Assembly: GCA_030686995.1 (NCBI GenBank)
Contig: JARVZY010002409.1
Span: 310,001 to 374,000 of the forward strand
DNA length: 64,000 bases
Reading direction: 5' to 3'
From: Artemisia argyi
Lineage: Eukaryota; Streptophyta; Magnoliopsida; Asterales; Asteraceae
The notes below the pieces were generated by a model, which saw only the letters and a list, made by a program, of their open reading frames with translations, had not been told where the DNA came from and did not search any database. Below, in pieces: positions 47,501-58,122 of this stretch. Both the position numbers and the translations under genes were made by a program. Position 1 is the first letter of the stretch. Each line of letters starts with the position of its first letter.

Positions 47501-47964
47501 GACTTATTCTAATAATTTTGAAAACTCAAAATGTCTTAGAAACTCGTTTCGTGGTCTAACGGTTAATCGCCCATTCGGTTAAGCGTGCTCATGTGAGAGT
47601 AGTACCGACATGGGTGACCTGCTGGGAAGTCTTTGGTCATGTTTTTCTCAGTCACGATTAATTCTCAAATAAATCATGAGTGTGTCAAACATTTTTCTGA
47701 TGCGGGGTCACTTAACGCGGTCGAGTTTCGTTGTACGTAGAATTTCTGAATGACGTTTTACCCTAAAACGTGTAATTCCTTAATAACTTTCACGAAAATG
47801 ATCTGACGAATGTCAAACATTTAATTTGCCATGGAAATGATTTATCACTCAAGAATATCAGATAAAAATCAACTTTCGGGAAAGTTTCGGGAAAAATGAA
47901 TAGTAAAAGTGAATAGTGAAATTTTCCGGGAATGGTAATTAACCTGAAATTGTGAATTGTTACA
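44522..47964. mobile_element. Unit G: solo-LTR-like insertion in C's gag
   Basis: 3443 bp, flanked by gttag at 44517-44521 and 47965-47969. Ends are perfect inverted 7-mers TGTAACA...TGTTACA, i.e. TG...CA, as expected of an LTR. No internal pair of long direct repeats and no ORF with retrotransposon features is visible, so a solo LTR left by recombination is the simplest reading; LTRs starting TGTAACACCC are common in plant chromovirus (Tekay-type) elements. A short terminal hairpin (arms GTAACACCC and GGGTGTTAC, 44523-44568) lies at one end. It contains a CCTATATATACC string near 46886-46897, a C run near 46999-47012 and a 5S-like stretch. Orientation is uncertain. Confidence 0.75.
47568..47646 (+). 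promoter_or_regulatory. 5S rRNA-like internal promoter inside unit G
   Basis: GGTTAAGCGTGCT (47577-47589), GAGAGTAGTACC (47595-47606) and ATGGGTGACCTGCTGGGAAG (47610-47629) match, in order and spacing, box A, the intermediate element and box C of the plant 5S rRNA gene as I know it. A T5 run follows at 47642-47646, which would end RNA polymerase III transcription. The 5' half of 5S is not recognisable, so it is not a 5S gene. 5S-derived promoters in LTRs are established for Cassandra elements; here the LTR is ten times longer. Confidence 0.75.
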
Positions 47965-49255
47965 GTTAGAAGGATTGTTGTTGAAGGTACGGTTGGATGG
48001 GGGACCGTTTGATTGGTAACGATTAGGCGGATTGGAAGAATTTGGTTGATTTTGCTTCCACCTAAGGTTTGGGTGATTTTTCCATGAGGGGTTGTATGAA
48101 TCACCGTATGTGTTTGGCTCGGGCTTGAAAGTGTACCACTTATCTCCCGCTTCGTCGGTACGCCTGGATGCGTAGTCCGCAAAAGCTGTTCCGGGGAGTT
48201 CCACACAATCACGAGTGTCATGGGGACCACTACATAATTCGCATGAAGAAGTGATTTTGTTCACTTGGCTTGAATGCTTCGGAGCTTCGTAAGATTTCAT
48301 GAGAAACTTGACTTGGTCCTCAAGTTCCATGATCCTACGGTCGGGAGTGCTTGAATTGTTCGAAGGCAAAGATATTGCCTTGACCGTTTTGTTCAAATCA
48401 CGGGGATCATTCCAACTTTCGTTGCCATAGAGAGCAAGATCTTCTATGAGTTCCCATGATTGTTCCGCACTAAGATCACGTAGCTTACCACCGGCCGGTT
48501 GGTCAATGGTTCGCCTCGTGGAGATGTCGATATGGTCATAGAAGATTTGGACTTGGAGCCAAAGATCTATGCAATGATGAGGGACTTTTTGGAGTAAGTC
48601 CTTGAAACGAGTCCATGCTTCATAAAGAGATTCATTTTGACGTTGTTGAAACATCAAGATGTCATTCCTAAGTTTAGTAGTTCTCCCCGGTGGGAAAAAT
48701 TGAGCAAGGAAACGAGTGGTGAGATCATCCCATGTGGTGATGGATCCCGCGGGTAAACGCTCAAGCCATTGACTAGCTTGATCCCGTAGAGAGAATTGGA
48801 ATAGGCGTAAACGGGTAGTCTCTCTAGTTTCAACACCTAGGTCTATGGAATCTACGATTTTGAGCAAGTCCTTAAGGTGTTGGTTTGGATCTTCGGAACG
48901 AAGTCCATGGAATGCACATCCGCTTTGCACCAACCGGATGGTGTCGGATCGCAAGGGGGTCACATTGGCTCCGGTGAGCTCAATGGTGTTTCGGTAGCTT
49001 TGGTGGCTGGGTCGGGAATACTCTCCTAAGGTTCGGGGCCTAAGGGGTTCTAATGGTGGGTTTTGTTGTGGTGGGATGATGGGTTCAAAGATGTTACCAA
49101 CTTCCATGATGTCGGATGGTAAAGAGTTACGAACAAAGGCACGAAGAAATAAGATAGACTAAAGAAGACCTAAAAATAAAAATAAAAATCTTACTAGAAA
49201 GGAATCTAGCAAGTAGACCTAATAAAAAGAAATCCTAACCTAGACAATAACTATT

Positions 49256-49273
49256 CCCCGGGCTGCGGCGCCA
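49256..49273 (-). promoter_or_regulatory. Element C primer binding site, tRNA-Asp type
   Basis: Identical to the element B site, six bases inside the LTR. Confidence 0.75.
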
Positions 49274-49279
49274 AAAACT

Positions 49280-50688
49280 TGATGCGTGGGAATCGCACCT
49301 TGGTTTACCTCTCGAGGGATCTCGAGAAGCTTACAACCCCCACCAGGCAATGTACCTGATCGTTGTAGTATAGTATAGTGACAAGTACCGGGGGATTGAT
49401 CGTTCAGCTTAAGAATAGTGTCGCTAGGATTAGAAAACATAATTAATAGTTCTAGAGGTGAGGGATGATTATTTTTGTGTTTTTATATTTTATGAAAGCA
49501 ATTAAAATCTCGGGTTTTAAAGGAGTGGGCGGAATTAGTTGCTATTCAACTAACCCAAAACTAAGATGCAATCAAAATAAAATAATAAAAATGAAATTAA
49601 ACTAAATTATACTAAGGTTGTGAGCAGTGGTTGGAGAAATTGTGTTTACTTAGACTTCACTACTCCCTAGATATCTTTTACATGTTAATTAATTGTTACA
49701 CTTGTATGAATGACTGGTTGTATTCCTTAATACCATTCGTGGGGTGGCATACATAACTCCCCAACTCTATGAGCTCTTATCTCCTCCTACACCATGACCC
49801 AGCACAACTATAGGGATTGTAAACAGTGGCTCATGCATTAAATACAACCAATAAAGACCTAGTACGCCTCGGTTCATGTTTCTTAAGACGTTCAAGCATG
49901 TTACCATTTGGAGATCTGCCAGTTTTCTTAAGCCTAACATATAATATCATTTATTCAAAACAAGAATAGACAAGTAATCAACACATAATCAACATCTAGG
50001 TTTCATTAGATCTAAGCAAACACAAGAGAGATCTAGCCTAGCATAATGGAATTGAGACAAGAACAAGATATAAACAACCAACACATAGACATATTGATTG
50101 AATTGAAAGTACACTTATCTCAATTACAATGCAAGGTCTCAAGGGTTTGGAACCCTTGAAAAACCTGTAAAAGAGGCACCAAAATCGTCTTTAGGGTTTC
50201 ACCAAAACTTCTCTCCTTTTTTAATGAAAAAACTAGAAAACTATATATAGGAAAAATAGTCTAACGGCGTCAAGAGTAACTTCTGATGCCGTCACCTCGC
50301 CGCCATATACTTCCTCGGACGGCCTTGATCCACTTATGACGGCCTATGTGACGCCGTCACCACCCACGGTATATTAATTTTGCCACTTTGACGCCGTCAC
50401 GAATCCGTCTGACGCCATCACCACCTTCGATATTTAATTCTTCATGTCTGACGCCGTCAAGATGGTGGTCTTGACGCCGTCACCTTGTATTTTCAGCATG
50501 GAAATTTGGTACTTTGCCGTTTTCTTCACTTTTATGCTCCAAAAACGTCCAAAATAGCTTCTTTTCCAGAATTCACTCTCCAAACACCTAAAATCACAAA
50601 AGGAACGATTTAGGGCAATATTTGATCAAATAAAGTCGGATTCGGGCTTAAATGACCCCCTAAAAACGGATCATTTTTTGCCTCATCA
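49280..50688 (-). repeat. Element C, 5' LTR
   Basis: 1409 bp, same length as the 3' copy. Several differences are C-to-T or G-to-A within the GACGCCGTCA palindromes. It contains the tRNA-Asp-like stretch at 49360-49387. Confidence 0.95.
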
Positions 50689-50693
50689 CTAGT

Positions 50694-51830
50694 CAACTAA
50701 CCCAATACAGAAGTTGCAATCAAAATAAAATACTAAAAATGAAAATAAACTAAATTAACTAAGGTTGTGAGCAATAAGTGGAGAAAATGTGTTTACTTAG
50801 ATTTCATTACTCCCTAGACATCTTTTACACGTTAATTACTTGTTATAGTTGCATGGATGACGGATTGTATTCCTTAATACCATTCATGGGGTGGCGCACT
50901 TAACTCCTCAATCCTATGAGCTCTTATCTCCTCCTATGCCATGCCCAGCACAACCATAGGGATTATAAACAGTGGCTCATGCATTAAATACAACCAATAA
51001 AAACCTAGTGCACATCAGTTCATGTTTCCTAAGACGTTCAAGCATGTTACCATTTGGAGATCTGCCAGTTTTCTTAAGCCTAACATCAAATTCATTCATC
51101 CAAAACAACTATAAACAAGTAATCAACACATAATTAACATCTAGGTTTCATTAGATCCAAGCAAACACAAGATAGATCTAGCCTAGCATGATGGAATTAA
51201 GACAAGAACAAGATATAGACAACCAACACATAGACATATTGATTGAATTAAAAGAATACTTATCTCAATTACACATGAAAGGTATCAAGGGCTTAGAACC
51301 CTTGAAAAACCTGTAAAATTCGCACCAAGTTCGTACTTAGGGTTTCTCCAAAACTTCTCTTTTTTTTATGTGTTAAAATTAGAAAAATATATATAGGAAA
51401 TAGGGTCTGACGGCGTCAAGACAAATCTTGTGACGTCGTCACCTCACCGCCAAAATATTTCTAGGACTGCCTTGATCTACTTTTGACGCCGTCATGTGTT
51501 ATGCATTTCCAGGCCGTCATGAATTTTACTCTTGACGCCCTACTTCGTGACACCGTCAAATCTGTACTGGGTCGTCATGGAAATTACTCTTGACGCCATC
51601 AGGAATTCCTTCTTGACGCCGTCACCTACTGTTCCCAGCAAGGAAAATTAAGACTTTGGCGTTTTCTTCACTTTTATGCTCCAAAAACGTCCGAATTGCT
51701 TCCTTTTCCAGATTTCTCTCCCAAAGTACCTAAATTCATAAAAGGAACGATTTAGGGCAATATTTGATCAAATAAGTTCAATTCCGGGCTTAAATGACCC
51801 CCTAAAAGTGGTTCTTTTTTCGCCTCATCA
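50694..51830 (-). repeat. Element B, 5' LTR, second part
   Basis: Continues from 39535 after the ctagt duplication and ends GCCTCATCA at 51830, followed by gtgct. Confidence 0.95.
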
Positions 51831-51835
51831 GTGCT

Positions 51836-52758
51836 TGTACTTGTTTAGATCGCCTTTGAGCCTTCAGATCATCATCAATCATTTCCCACTTGATTACATC
51901 CCTTGGATTACTCTTTGTGATGTGTTTTGCCCAATCAAACGCTGCCAACTAAGCCATCCATGTGTTTCTTTGCCTCTGACATCTTCTGACACATCACTGA
52001 CCTTCTAGACCCCTTTTGATTAGAATATTCTACCCTTAGTTGCTGTAATTGTGAGGGCGGGGTAATTAGGGTTCATATGTTCTGGGTAAAAGTGAATTTG
52101 GGGGGCAGGAGAGTTGGGTAATACTATTTTATCTTTGTGTGACCGTTTTGAGTTGGGTTTGACCAAAGGGAGATTGGGCTCGGGTCAGGATTTGGTTTTG
52201 GTGCTTTTGGAGTTTAACTTTGGGCTTTGGCAGGTTTGGGTTTTAGTTATGGACTTGAATTATTTGTAATTTCAGTTTTATGTTACAAGGACCAAATGTG
52301 AATCTGAAATTTGCAAGGGTTGTTTCTGCCAAACTTCTCAAACTTCTTCAAGGTTCATGTTATGCCATTCTTGAATAGTTGAGGGACTTGTGTTGACTTT
52401 TCTTCAAATATTTCCATGAGGGACTAAATGTGTCAATACTGAAACTTCAGGGGCCATTCTTGCCAATTCTTCAAATTTCACACCAGGATCATTCTTGCAA
52501 ATCTTTTAAACTCTGAGGATCTCTTTTGACAATATAAGCTCAATTTTTACTTTTGGATGCCAAGCGTTGACTTTTTGACTCGTTCCACTCTCGTGCTCGT
52601 TTTTGTCAGTTTTCGATTGTTTTTCGTCTTTTTGTGAAATATCCGTACCTGCACATTTACAATCACAAAAACACACTTCCTTTGGCATGTTGGGTTAGTT
52701 TTTGGATTATTAAGCCTCATTTTGGTAAAGAAAAAGGTGAGTAAATAAGTACTCACCA
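51836..52758 (-). repeat. Element A, 5' LTR, second part
   Basis: Continues from 24322 and matches 4190-5108. It ends CTCACCA, followed by the attag duplication. Confidence 0.95.
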
Positions 52759-52763
52759 ATTAG

Positions 52764-53215
52764 CCATTATCACCGGTCATGCATGGTTTCCATTACACTC
52801 TAAGCAACTACAACCCAATGCACATGACCCATGACCTATGTTAATTACCCATTGTCAATCACCAGTAATGTATTGGTCGATAACGTGACACTATAAGCTA
52901 CTATAACCCAATGCACATGACCCATTACCCATGTTAATTACCCATTGTCGATCACCAGGAATGTATTGGTGGATAACATGACACGTACTATAAGCCACTA
53001 GAATCCAATGCACATGACCCATTACCCATGTTAATTATCAATTGTCAACAGTCATGGATGTGTCATAACATGACACTCTAAGCAACTATAACACAATACA
53101 TATGACCTATATGATGTCAAATACCCATATTAATGAATGTGACCAGTGATAACCTAATGCACATGACCCATGACCCATGTGAATTAGCCATTATCACTGG
53201 TCATGCATGGGTTGC
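52764..53215. repeat. ~95-bp degenerate tandem repeat (insertion target of A)
   Basis: About four units, marked by CCAATGCACATGACCC near 52813, 52908 and 53004 and a diverged copy near 53150, with CATGACCCATGACCCATG strings. The end 53173-53215 equals the joined flanks of element A. Confidence 0.85.
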
Positions 53216-53579
53216 ACCGGCTTGGTAGGCGTATACCGTTTGTCACAGACACTAAGAAGCAAGCCACCATTACCCTCTTGATCATGATATCTGGGATCGA
53301 GAAAGTTTGAACACGGCTTGAGCTTGACTCGAAAAGCTCGATTTATCTGTAAAGATGTGTTTTCTTATACAAATTAAAATTGAAATATAACCTAAGAATT
53401 GAATTTGGTTCGACTTCAGCTCGAAAAGCTTGATGCATTCATAAATAACTATTTACACTTAGTACACTTACATATTAAAAAAACAAAAAAAAAACATATT
53501 TTATATCACTTACAAGCTCGAGAACTCAACAATAACTCGAATCTAATTTACATAAGGTTGAGCTCAACCCATTAAACAT
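53216..53579. other. flanking DNA, no gene
   Basis: Scattered GAGCTCGA/CTCGAAAAGCTCGA strings around an A/T-rich core (53316-53570) suggest an old decayed repeat. I cannot define ends. Confidence 0.4.
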
Positions 53580-54213
53580 TTGGAGCTCACCTTTTTCCCA
53601 AAATTTCAATCTGTGGCTCAAGATCCCACCCATTTTTTCCCCAAAATTTCAATCTCTGGCCCAAGATCCCGCCCCTTTTTCACCCAAAATCAAAACACTA
53701 AAACTAGTCAGATATATTTTTTCTCTATTATTCATCTCTTCTCCTTCTCTCTAGAACCGACTCACACACCACCGCCACACTTCATCGCCGTATCTCGCTG
53801 TCGTTCCACCAACCATCGCTCCTCCACGCCATCACCGTCATCAAGACAAGGGAGGCAATGGGTGAGTTTGTTTGCTTCGGTTGTTTGGTTCGAGATAACC
53901 ACCACATCCACCATCATCACAGTCAAGCCACCACACCCTCATCTCACCTATTCTACTCTGTTCAAGGGTATGCTCAAACACATATTTAATTTATATTTTC
54001 TTGAATGTGTGATCGAATATAAAATGATTTATATTGATTTTCGTCGATTAAAACTAGCCTAAAACATGTTTTTGATTATAAATTCGTATGGTGATAATCG
54101 TTGCAGGTAGACTTATTAAGACGACATAGTTTTCCTGTTTATTGGAATGGAGACAATCGACGTATTCTAAGAGGCTACTGTTTTGCTCGTAAAGTGAGTC
54201 TTACTTGGTTTCC
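53580..54213 (+). pseudogene. SGR2-like: host gene fragment resembling SGR2 phospholipase
   Basis: 54107-54213, preceded by an acceptor-like TTGCAG, encodes VDLLRRHSFPVYWNGDNRR then ILRGYCFARK, closely resembling a conserved stretch of the plant DDHD-type phospholipase SGR2 (shoot gravitropism, vacuolar membrane) as I remember it. Upstream, 53590-53860 looks like a pyrimidine-rich 5' leader exon ending in a donor-like GTGAGT (53861-53866), so an intron of about 240 bp may lie between. No start codon in frame with the SGR2-like part is evident, and the protein part before this exon is absent, so it is a fragment. Element E starts at 54214 and cuts the exon. Lack of long coding sequence fits a captured or decayed piece. 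Confidence 0.65.
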
Positions 54214-55643
54214 TGATGAGATGAAAAGTGTACCGCTTTTAGGGGATCATTTAAGCCTAAAGTCGAGATTATTTGACCAAATATTGCCCTAAATTGTTCC
54301 TTTTGTCATTTTAGATACTTTTGAGGAGAAATCTGGAAAATGAAGCATTTTGGATGTTTTTGGAGTGAAAAAGTGAAGAAAACGACAAAGTCACCAATTC
54401 ATGCTGAAAACAGTACCTTACAGCGTCAGGATTTGCTTATGACGTCGTCACCCTTTGACAAAGAGGTGGATAATCAAGTTACACATGATGCGCTAGAATG
54501 TTTTTGGAGGAATTACACATGACGGCGTCACCAAGGCCTTCATGTACAAAATGCAAGAGACGGCCAAGAGGAAGATTACACATGACGGCATCAGAATTGG
54601 ATCTAGGCAATACGATAATATTTATGGCGACGAGTTGATGGCGTCAGACATTACTCTTGACGCCGTCAGACTCAAATCTCTATATATAGTTTTTTATTTT
54701 TCATTCATTAGCGTGCAACTTTGAGAGGAGAAACCCTAGACGAATTTCACCTTATTTTTAAGGGTTTCAAACCCTTATTTCATCCATGCTTAATTGAAGA
54801 TAAGTTTTCCATTAATCATTCAATATGTCTATGTGTTGTTTGATTCTATCTTATGTTTGTCTTCACTTTAACATGCTAGGCTAGGTTTTCTTTGTGTTTG
54901 CTTAGATGTAATGAAACTTAGATATTGATTATTGGTTGATTGTTTGTTTATAATTTTTGTGGTTGAATGATTTCGATGTTAGGCTTAAGAAAACGGAAGA
55001 CTTCCAATTGGTAACTTGCTTGAACGTCTTAAGAAACATGATCGGATGTGTACTGCGATAAATTGGTTATATTTAATGCATATGTAACTACTAATGAGGC
55101 CATGTTAGGAGCTAGTAGTTGGCTCGACATAGGAAAAGGTAGAAGCTTATAGAGTTAGGGAAGATCATACACGGCCCTACGAATGGTATTAAGGAATATA
55201 ACCCATCATCCATGCAATTGTAACAAACTAATCAACTGGTAAAAGATAGCTAGGGAGTAGTGAAATCTAAGTAAATACATTTTCTCTTATTATTGTTTTC
55301 TCCATATTTACTTTAGTGTCATTTTATTTTATTTTATTTGCGTTTGTAGTTATTTAGGTTAGTTAACTAGCAACTAATTCCGCCCATTCTTCCAAAACCC
55401 GAGATTTTTACTTGCTTTCCATAAAATACAAAAACACAAAAAGAACCATCCCTCACCTCTAGACCTAGTTTAGTTGAGTCTTAACCCTAGTGAACACTAT
55501 TCTTTGAGTTGAACGGTCAATCCCCTGGTACCTGCCAGTATACTATACTACAATGGTCAGCTACACTGCCTGGTGGGGATTGCAAGCTTCTCAAGATCCC
55601 TTGAGAGGTAAAATCTTTTGCAAGGTTGCAAAACAACGCATCA
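54214..55643 (+). repeat. Element E, 5' LTR (B/C family, plus strand)
   Basis: 1430 bp, TGATGAGATG to CGCATCA. Diverged from B and C but collinear with their reverse complement, including TATA string CTATATATAG near 54681-54690 and the upstream palindromes (intact TGACGCCGTCA at 54658-54668, TGACGGCGTCA near 54521, mutated copies elsewhere). It contains the tRNA-Asp-like region (55529-55555) in diverged form. Confidence 0.9.
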
Positions 55644-55815
55644 AGTTTTTGGCGCCGCAGCCCGGGGAATAGTTATTGTCTAGGTTGAAATGTCTTTTTA
55701 TTAGGTCTACTTGATAGATTCCTTTCTAGTAAGATTTTTATTTTTATTTTTATAGGTCTTCTTTAGTCTATCTTTTTCTTCGTTCCTTTGTTCGTAACCA
55801 TCACCATCCACCATC

Positions 55816-58108
55816 ATGGAAGGTGGTAATATCTTTGACCCCATTAACCCACCACAACAAAACCATCCACAAAACCCGCCACAACCAAACCAACCTCCTA
55901 GACCACGAAATTTAGGAGAGTACTCCCGTCCTAGCCACCAAGGCTATCGAAACACCATTGAGCTCACGCAAGGAGCCAATGTGTCTCCCTTGCGATCCAA
56001 AACCATCCGGTTGGTGCAAAGCGGATGTGCATTCCATGGACTTCGTTCTGAAGATCCTAATCAACATCTCAAGGATTTCCTCAAAATCCTTGATTCCATA
56101 GACCTTGATGTTAAAACTCGAGAGACGACCCGATTGCGTCTCTTCCAATTCTCTCTATGTGACCAAGCTAGTCAATGGCTTGAGCGTTTTCCCGCAGGAT
56201 CCATCACCTCTTGGGATGATCTCACCACTTCGTTTCCTTGCTCAATTTTTTCCACCAGGAAGGACTACCAAGCTTAGAAATAACATCTTGATGTTCCAAC
56301 AACGTCAAGGTGAAACTCTCTATAAAGCATGGACTCGTTTCAAAGACACACTCCACAAAGTCCCTCATCATGGCATAGATCTTTGGCTCCAAATCCAAAT
56401 CTTTTACGACCATTTCGATTTCCATACCAAACGCACCATTGATCAAGCCGCCGGAGGTAGATTGCCTGACAAGAACGCCAAAGAGTCATGGGAAATCATT
56501 GATGAGCTTGCATTCGATGATAATGAATTATGGGAAGTTCCTATGTTGTAGACTTGGCTGTCAATGCAATTTCATTACCAGGGGGCACTACTCAACTTTC
56601 TGAAGAAAACCTTTGTGAACTTGGGAAAAAAGTTGACTATCTCATGGAAAAACGAAAAAAATCTTTAAGTCCCAGACATGCATCGATCAACTCTATCTCA
56701 AACGTAAATCCAACACCGTTGTCCGAATCACCTCTTAGAGAGAATGCCGAAACTTTTCAAAAATATGCTCAACCTTATTCACCTCCTCAAAACCTCAGCC
56801 CGGAATTTGAAACTCGAATGAGAGAATATATGTCAACCCATTCTGAGCGATTAGCAAAATTCGAGGAGGCCGTCTATAGACAAAAAGAGGAGGAGCAAGA
56901 GAAAATGACGGAGATGATGAGCTTATTGGAGGAATACTTAAACCTAAAAACTCCGGAAAAGGTGTTGCTAAGGAAGGAAAGCGTCACCCCTACTACCAAG
57001 TTTGTTAACTCTATATCCGTTGTCCACAAGGGCAATGAAGAGAAGGCAACCCCTATTGTACAAACTGTTGAGGAACCACCAAAATCCCAATCATTAGGGT
57101 ACTACCTAAAACATGATATAAATGAGAAAACCATAACCAACTGGATAAAGGGTGATGGACGTAACCAATCTTCCAAAAGGATCTCTGAAGGAGAAGAAGA
57201 AGAGGAAGATGGGTATGATACATTACCTGGGAGCGGTATACGAGAAGCTACTTAAGCAAAAAGTGGCTACGAAGCAGATGGCTTATGAGAACTTTGAAAT
57301 ACCAGCTAGCATTGGGAAATTGCAATATTTGGATGCTTTCTCTGATCAAGGATCGGAGGTGAACCTGATGCCTTTAACTATTTATACCCAACTCACTAAA
57401 GAGATTCCGGCCACCACCCGTGTTAGGCTATCCTTCACTAGTCACTCTTACGTGTATCCTTTCGGAATTGCAGAGGATGTGCTAGTCAATGTAGCAGGTT
57501 TCATGTATCCCGTCGATTTCATGATCATCGATGATAAAGAGGATGGGTGTATGCCAATAATCCTTGGAGCACCATTCTTTACCACAGCAAGAGCTGTTAT
57601 CAAGTATGAAAAAGGGGAAATTGAACTTAAGTCTGGAAAAAGGAAGATTCACTTCCCTATGACCCCACGATTCGTGCGAGAAAGTATGATGGAAAGGAGG
57701 CTAAAAAACAACGCTGGCACACCGCATAATCATGTTCAAGAAAAAATCCTCGCATGGGAGATAAGAATCAAAAACTACAAGAAAACTACGCTTGATAGAT
57801 GCAAAAGTAGTGATAAAATTCATGTCGAATTCGAGTGCAATCAACCGATGGAGAATCATGCCCCATTTATTGAAGGAGACTTAGTACTCCTAAGACATTT
57901 AGGGTTAAAGGAGCCTCCCGATAAATCAAACTCTTGGTGGTATGTACCATTCACATTCAAAAACTTAGGTCATAATGGAGTAGCACTTTTGAACAGCGAA
58001 AGGGGTGGAGAAATGACTGTGAATATCGAACGATTGAAACATTACCACCCGAATAGCGTGGATTCTGTTGAAAAGGGGTACATCATATTGCGAGACGAGG
58101 TCACGTAA
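55816..58108 (+). pseudogene. Element E gag-protease-like gene, frameshifted
   Basis: Starts MEGGNIFDPINPPQQNH, followed by the gag domain (FHGLRSEDPNQHLKDFLK). A frameshift near 56230-56250 moves on to FLAQFFPPGRTTKLRNNILM and a second near 56530-56550 to NAISLPGGTTQLSEENL; no zinc knuckle is seen. A long Glu-rich coiled coil follows (about 56800-56960). A third frame change near 57200 leads to a protease-like domain with FSDQGSEVNLMPLTIYTQL (DQGS for the active site) and PIILGAPFFTTARAV. The C-terminal part (EGDLVLLRHLGLKEPP, NIERLKHYHPNSV) resembles the C-terminal end of Athila integrase, directly joined to the protease-like domain, as if polymerase and integrase core had been deleted. Ends LRDEVT. 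Confidence 0.82.
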
Positions 58109-58122
58109 TACCCCGTGACCTT

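Larger units (their letters stand above)
43423..49107 (-). pseudogene. Element C gag-protease-like gene, split by unit G
   Basis: The N-part (47970-49107) starts MEVGNIFEPIIPP and holds the retrotransposon gag domain (FHGLRSEDPNQHLKDLL, RLRLFQFSLRDQASQWLERL, AQFFPPGRTTKLRNDIL, LYEAWTRFKDLLQKVPHH) and a knuckle CELCSGPHDTRDC (CX2CX3HX4C), then an Asn/Ser/Pro-rich tail. Unit G interrupts it at 47969/44516. The C-part resumes NNYGSTNNLEGLMSKF with a coiled coil and acidic segment, a stop near 43995, then the protease-like AYIDLRSPMNIMSRTFYNWV and VIFGKPFVEATRM. A one-base frameshift near 43606 precedes the last 60 codons, ending SGTNDEIT. As in B the catalytic Gly is absent. I recall similar proteins as abundant in Tanacetum. 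Inactive because of G, the stop and the frameshift. Confidence 0.85.
39536..50688 (-). mobile_element. Element C: gag-protease-like element without polymerase
   Basis: Flanked by ctagt at 39531-39535 and 50689-50693, inside B's 5' LTR. Both LTRs are 1409 bp with about 20 differences (about 1.4 percent). Its own length without unit G is about 7.7 kb. It encodes a capsid-type gag with a zinc knuckle joined to a protease-like domain (43423-49107), then the shared 3' non-coding module; nothing like reverse transcriptase, RNase H or integrase is present. Movement would need trans enzymes. Confidence 0.95.
24323..51830 (-). mobile_element. Element B: non-autonomous gag-less Gypsy-type element
   Basis: Flanked by gtgct at 24318-24322 and 51831-51835, inside A's 5' LTR. 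After removing nested D and C it is about 6.0 kb: left LTR 992 bp (413 bp deleted), right LTR 1405 bp (split by C), an interior of about 3.6 kb with one short ORF (38085-39086), a tRNA-Asp-type primer site and a polypurine tract. No capsid domain, reverse transcriptase or integrase is present. Interior sequence aligns with element C over 25315-26211 plus 36516-38084, which confirms D as an insertion. Confidence 0.94.
1600..52758 (-). mobile_element. Element A: Athila-like Ty3/Gypsy retrotransposon, host of nested insertions
   Basis: The element runs right to left. The 5-bp duplication attag at 1595-1599 and 52759-52763 flanks LTRs that begin TGATTG and end CACCA on the plus strand. A's own sequence is about 15.2 kb; the rest is element F (in reverse transcriptase) and element B (in the 5' LTR). 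Joining the two flanks gives cccatgtgaattagccatta, which matches an uninterrupted copy at 53173-53215, so the insertion site is confirmed from within the window. Order of parts on the minus strand: 5' LTR, tRNA-Asp-type primer site, gag, protease, reverse transcriptase, RNase H, integrase, about 2 kb non-coding, polypurine tract, 3' LTR. Several frameshifts and stops make it defective. No env-like ORF is visible after pol. Confidence 0.95.

Noticed and set aside
47568..47646. functional 5S rRNA gene
   Set aside because: The 5' half is not recognisable and box spacing sequence is altered; only promoter-like parts remain.
53580..54062. 160-residue ORF
   Set aside because: Low-complexity and Pro/Thr/Ser/His-rich; it spans a likely leader exon and intron, so not taken as a protein.
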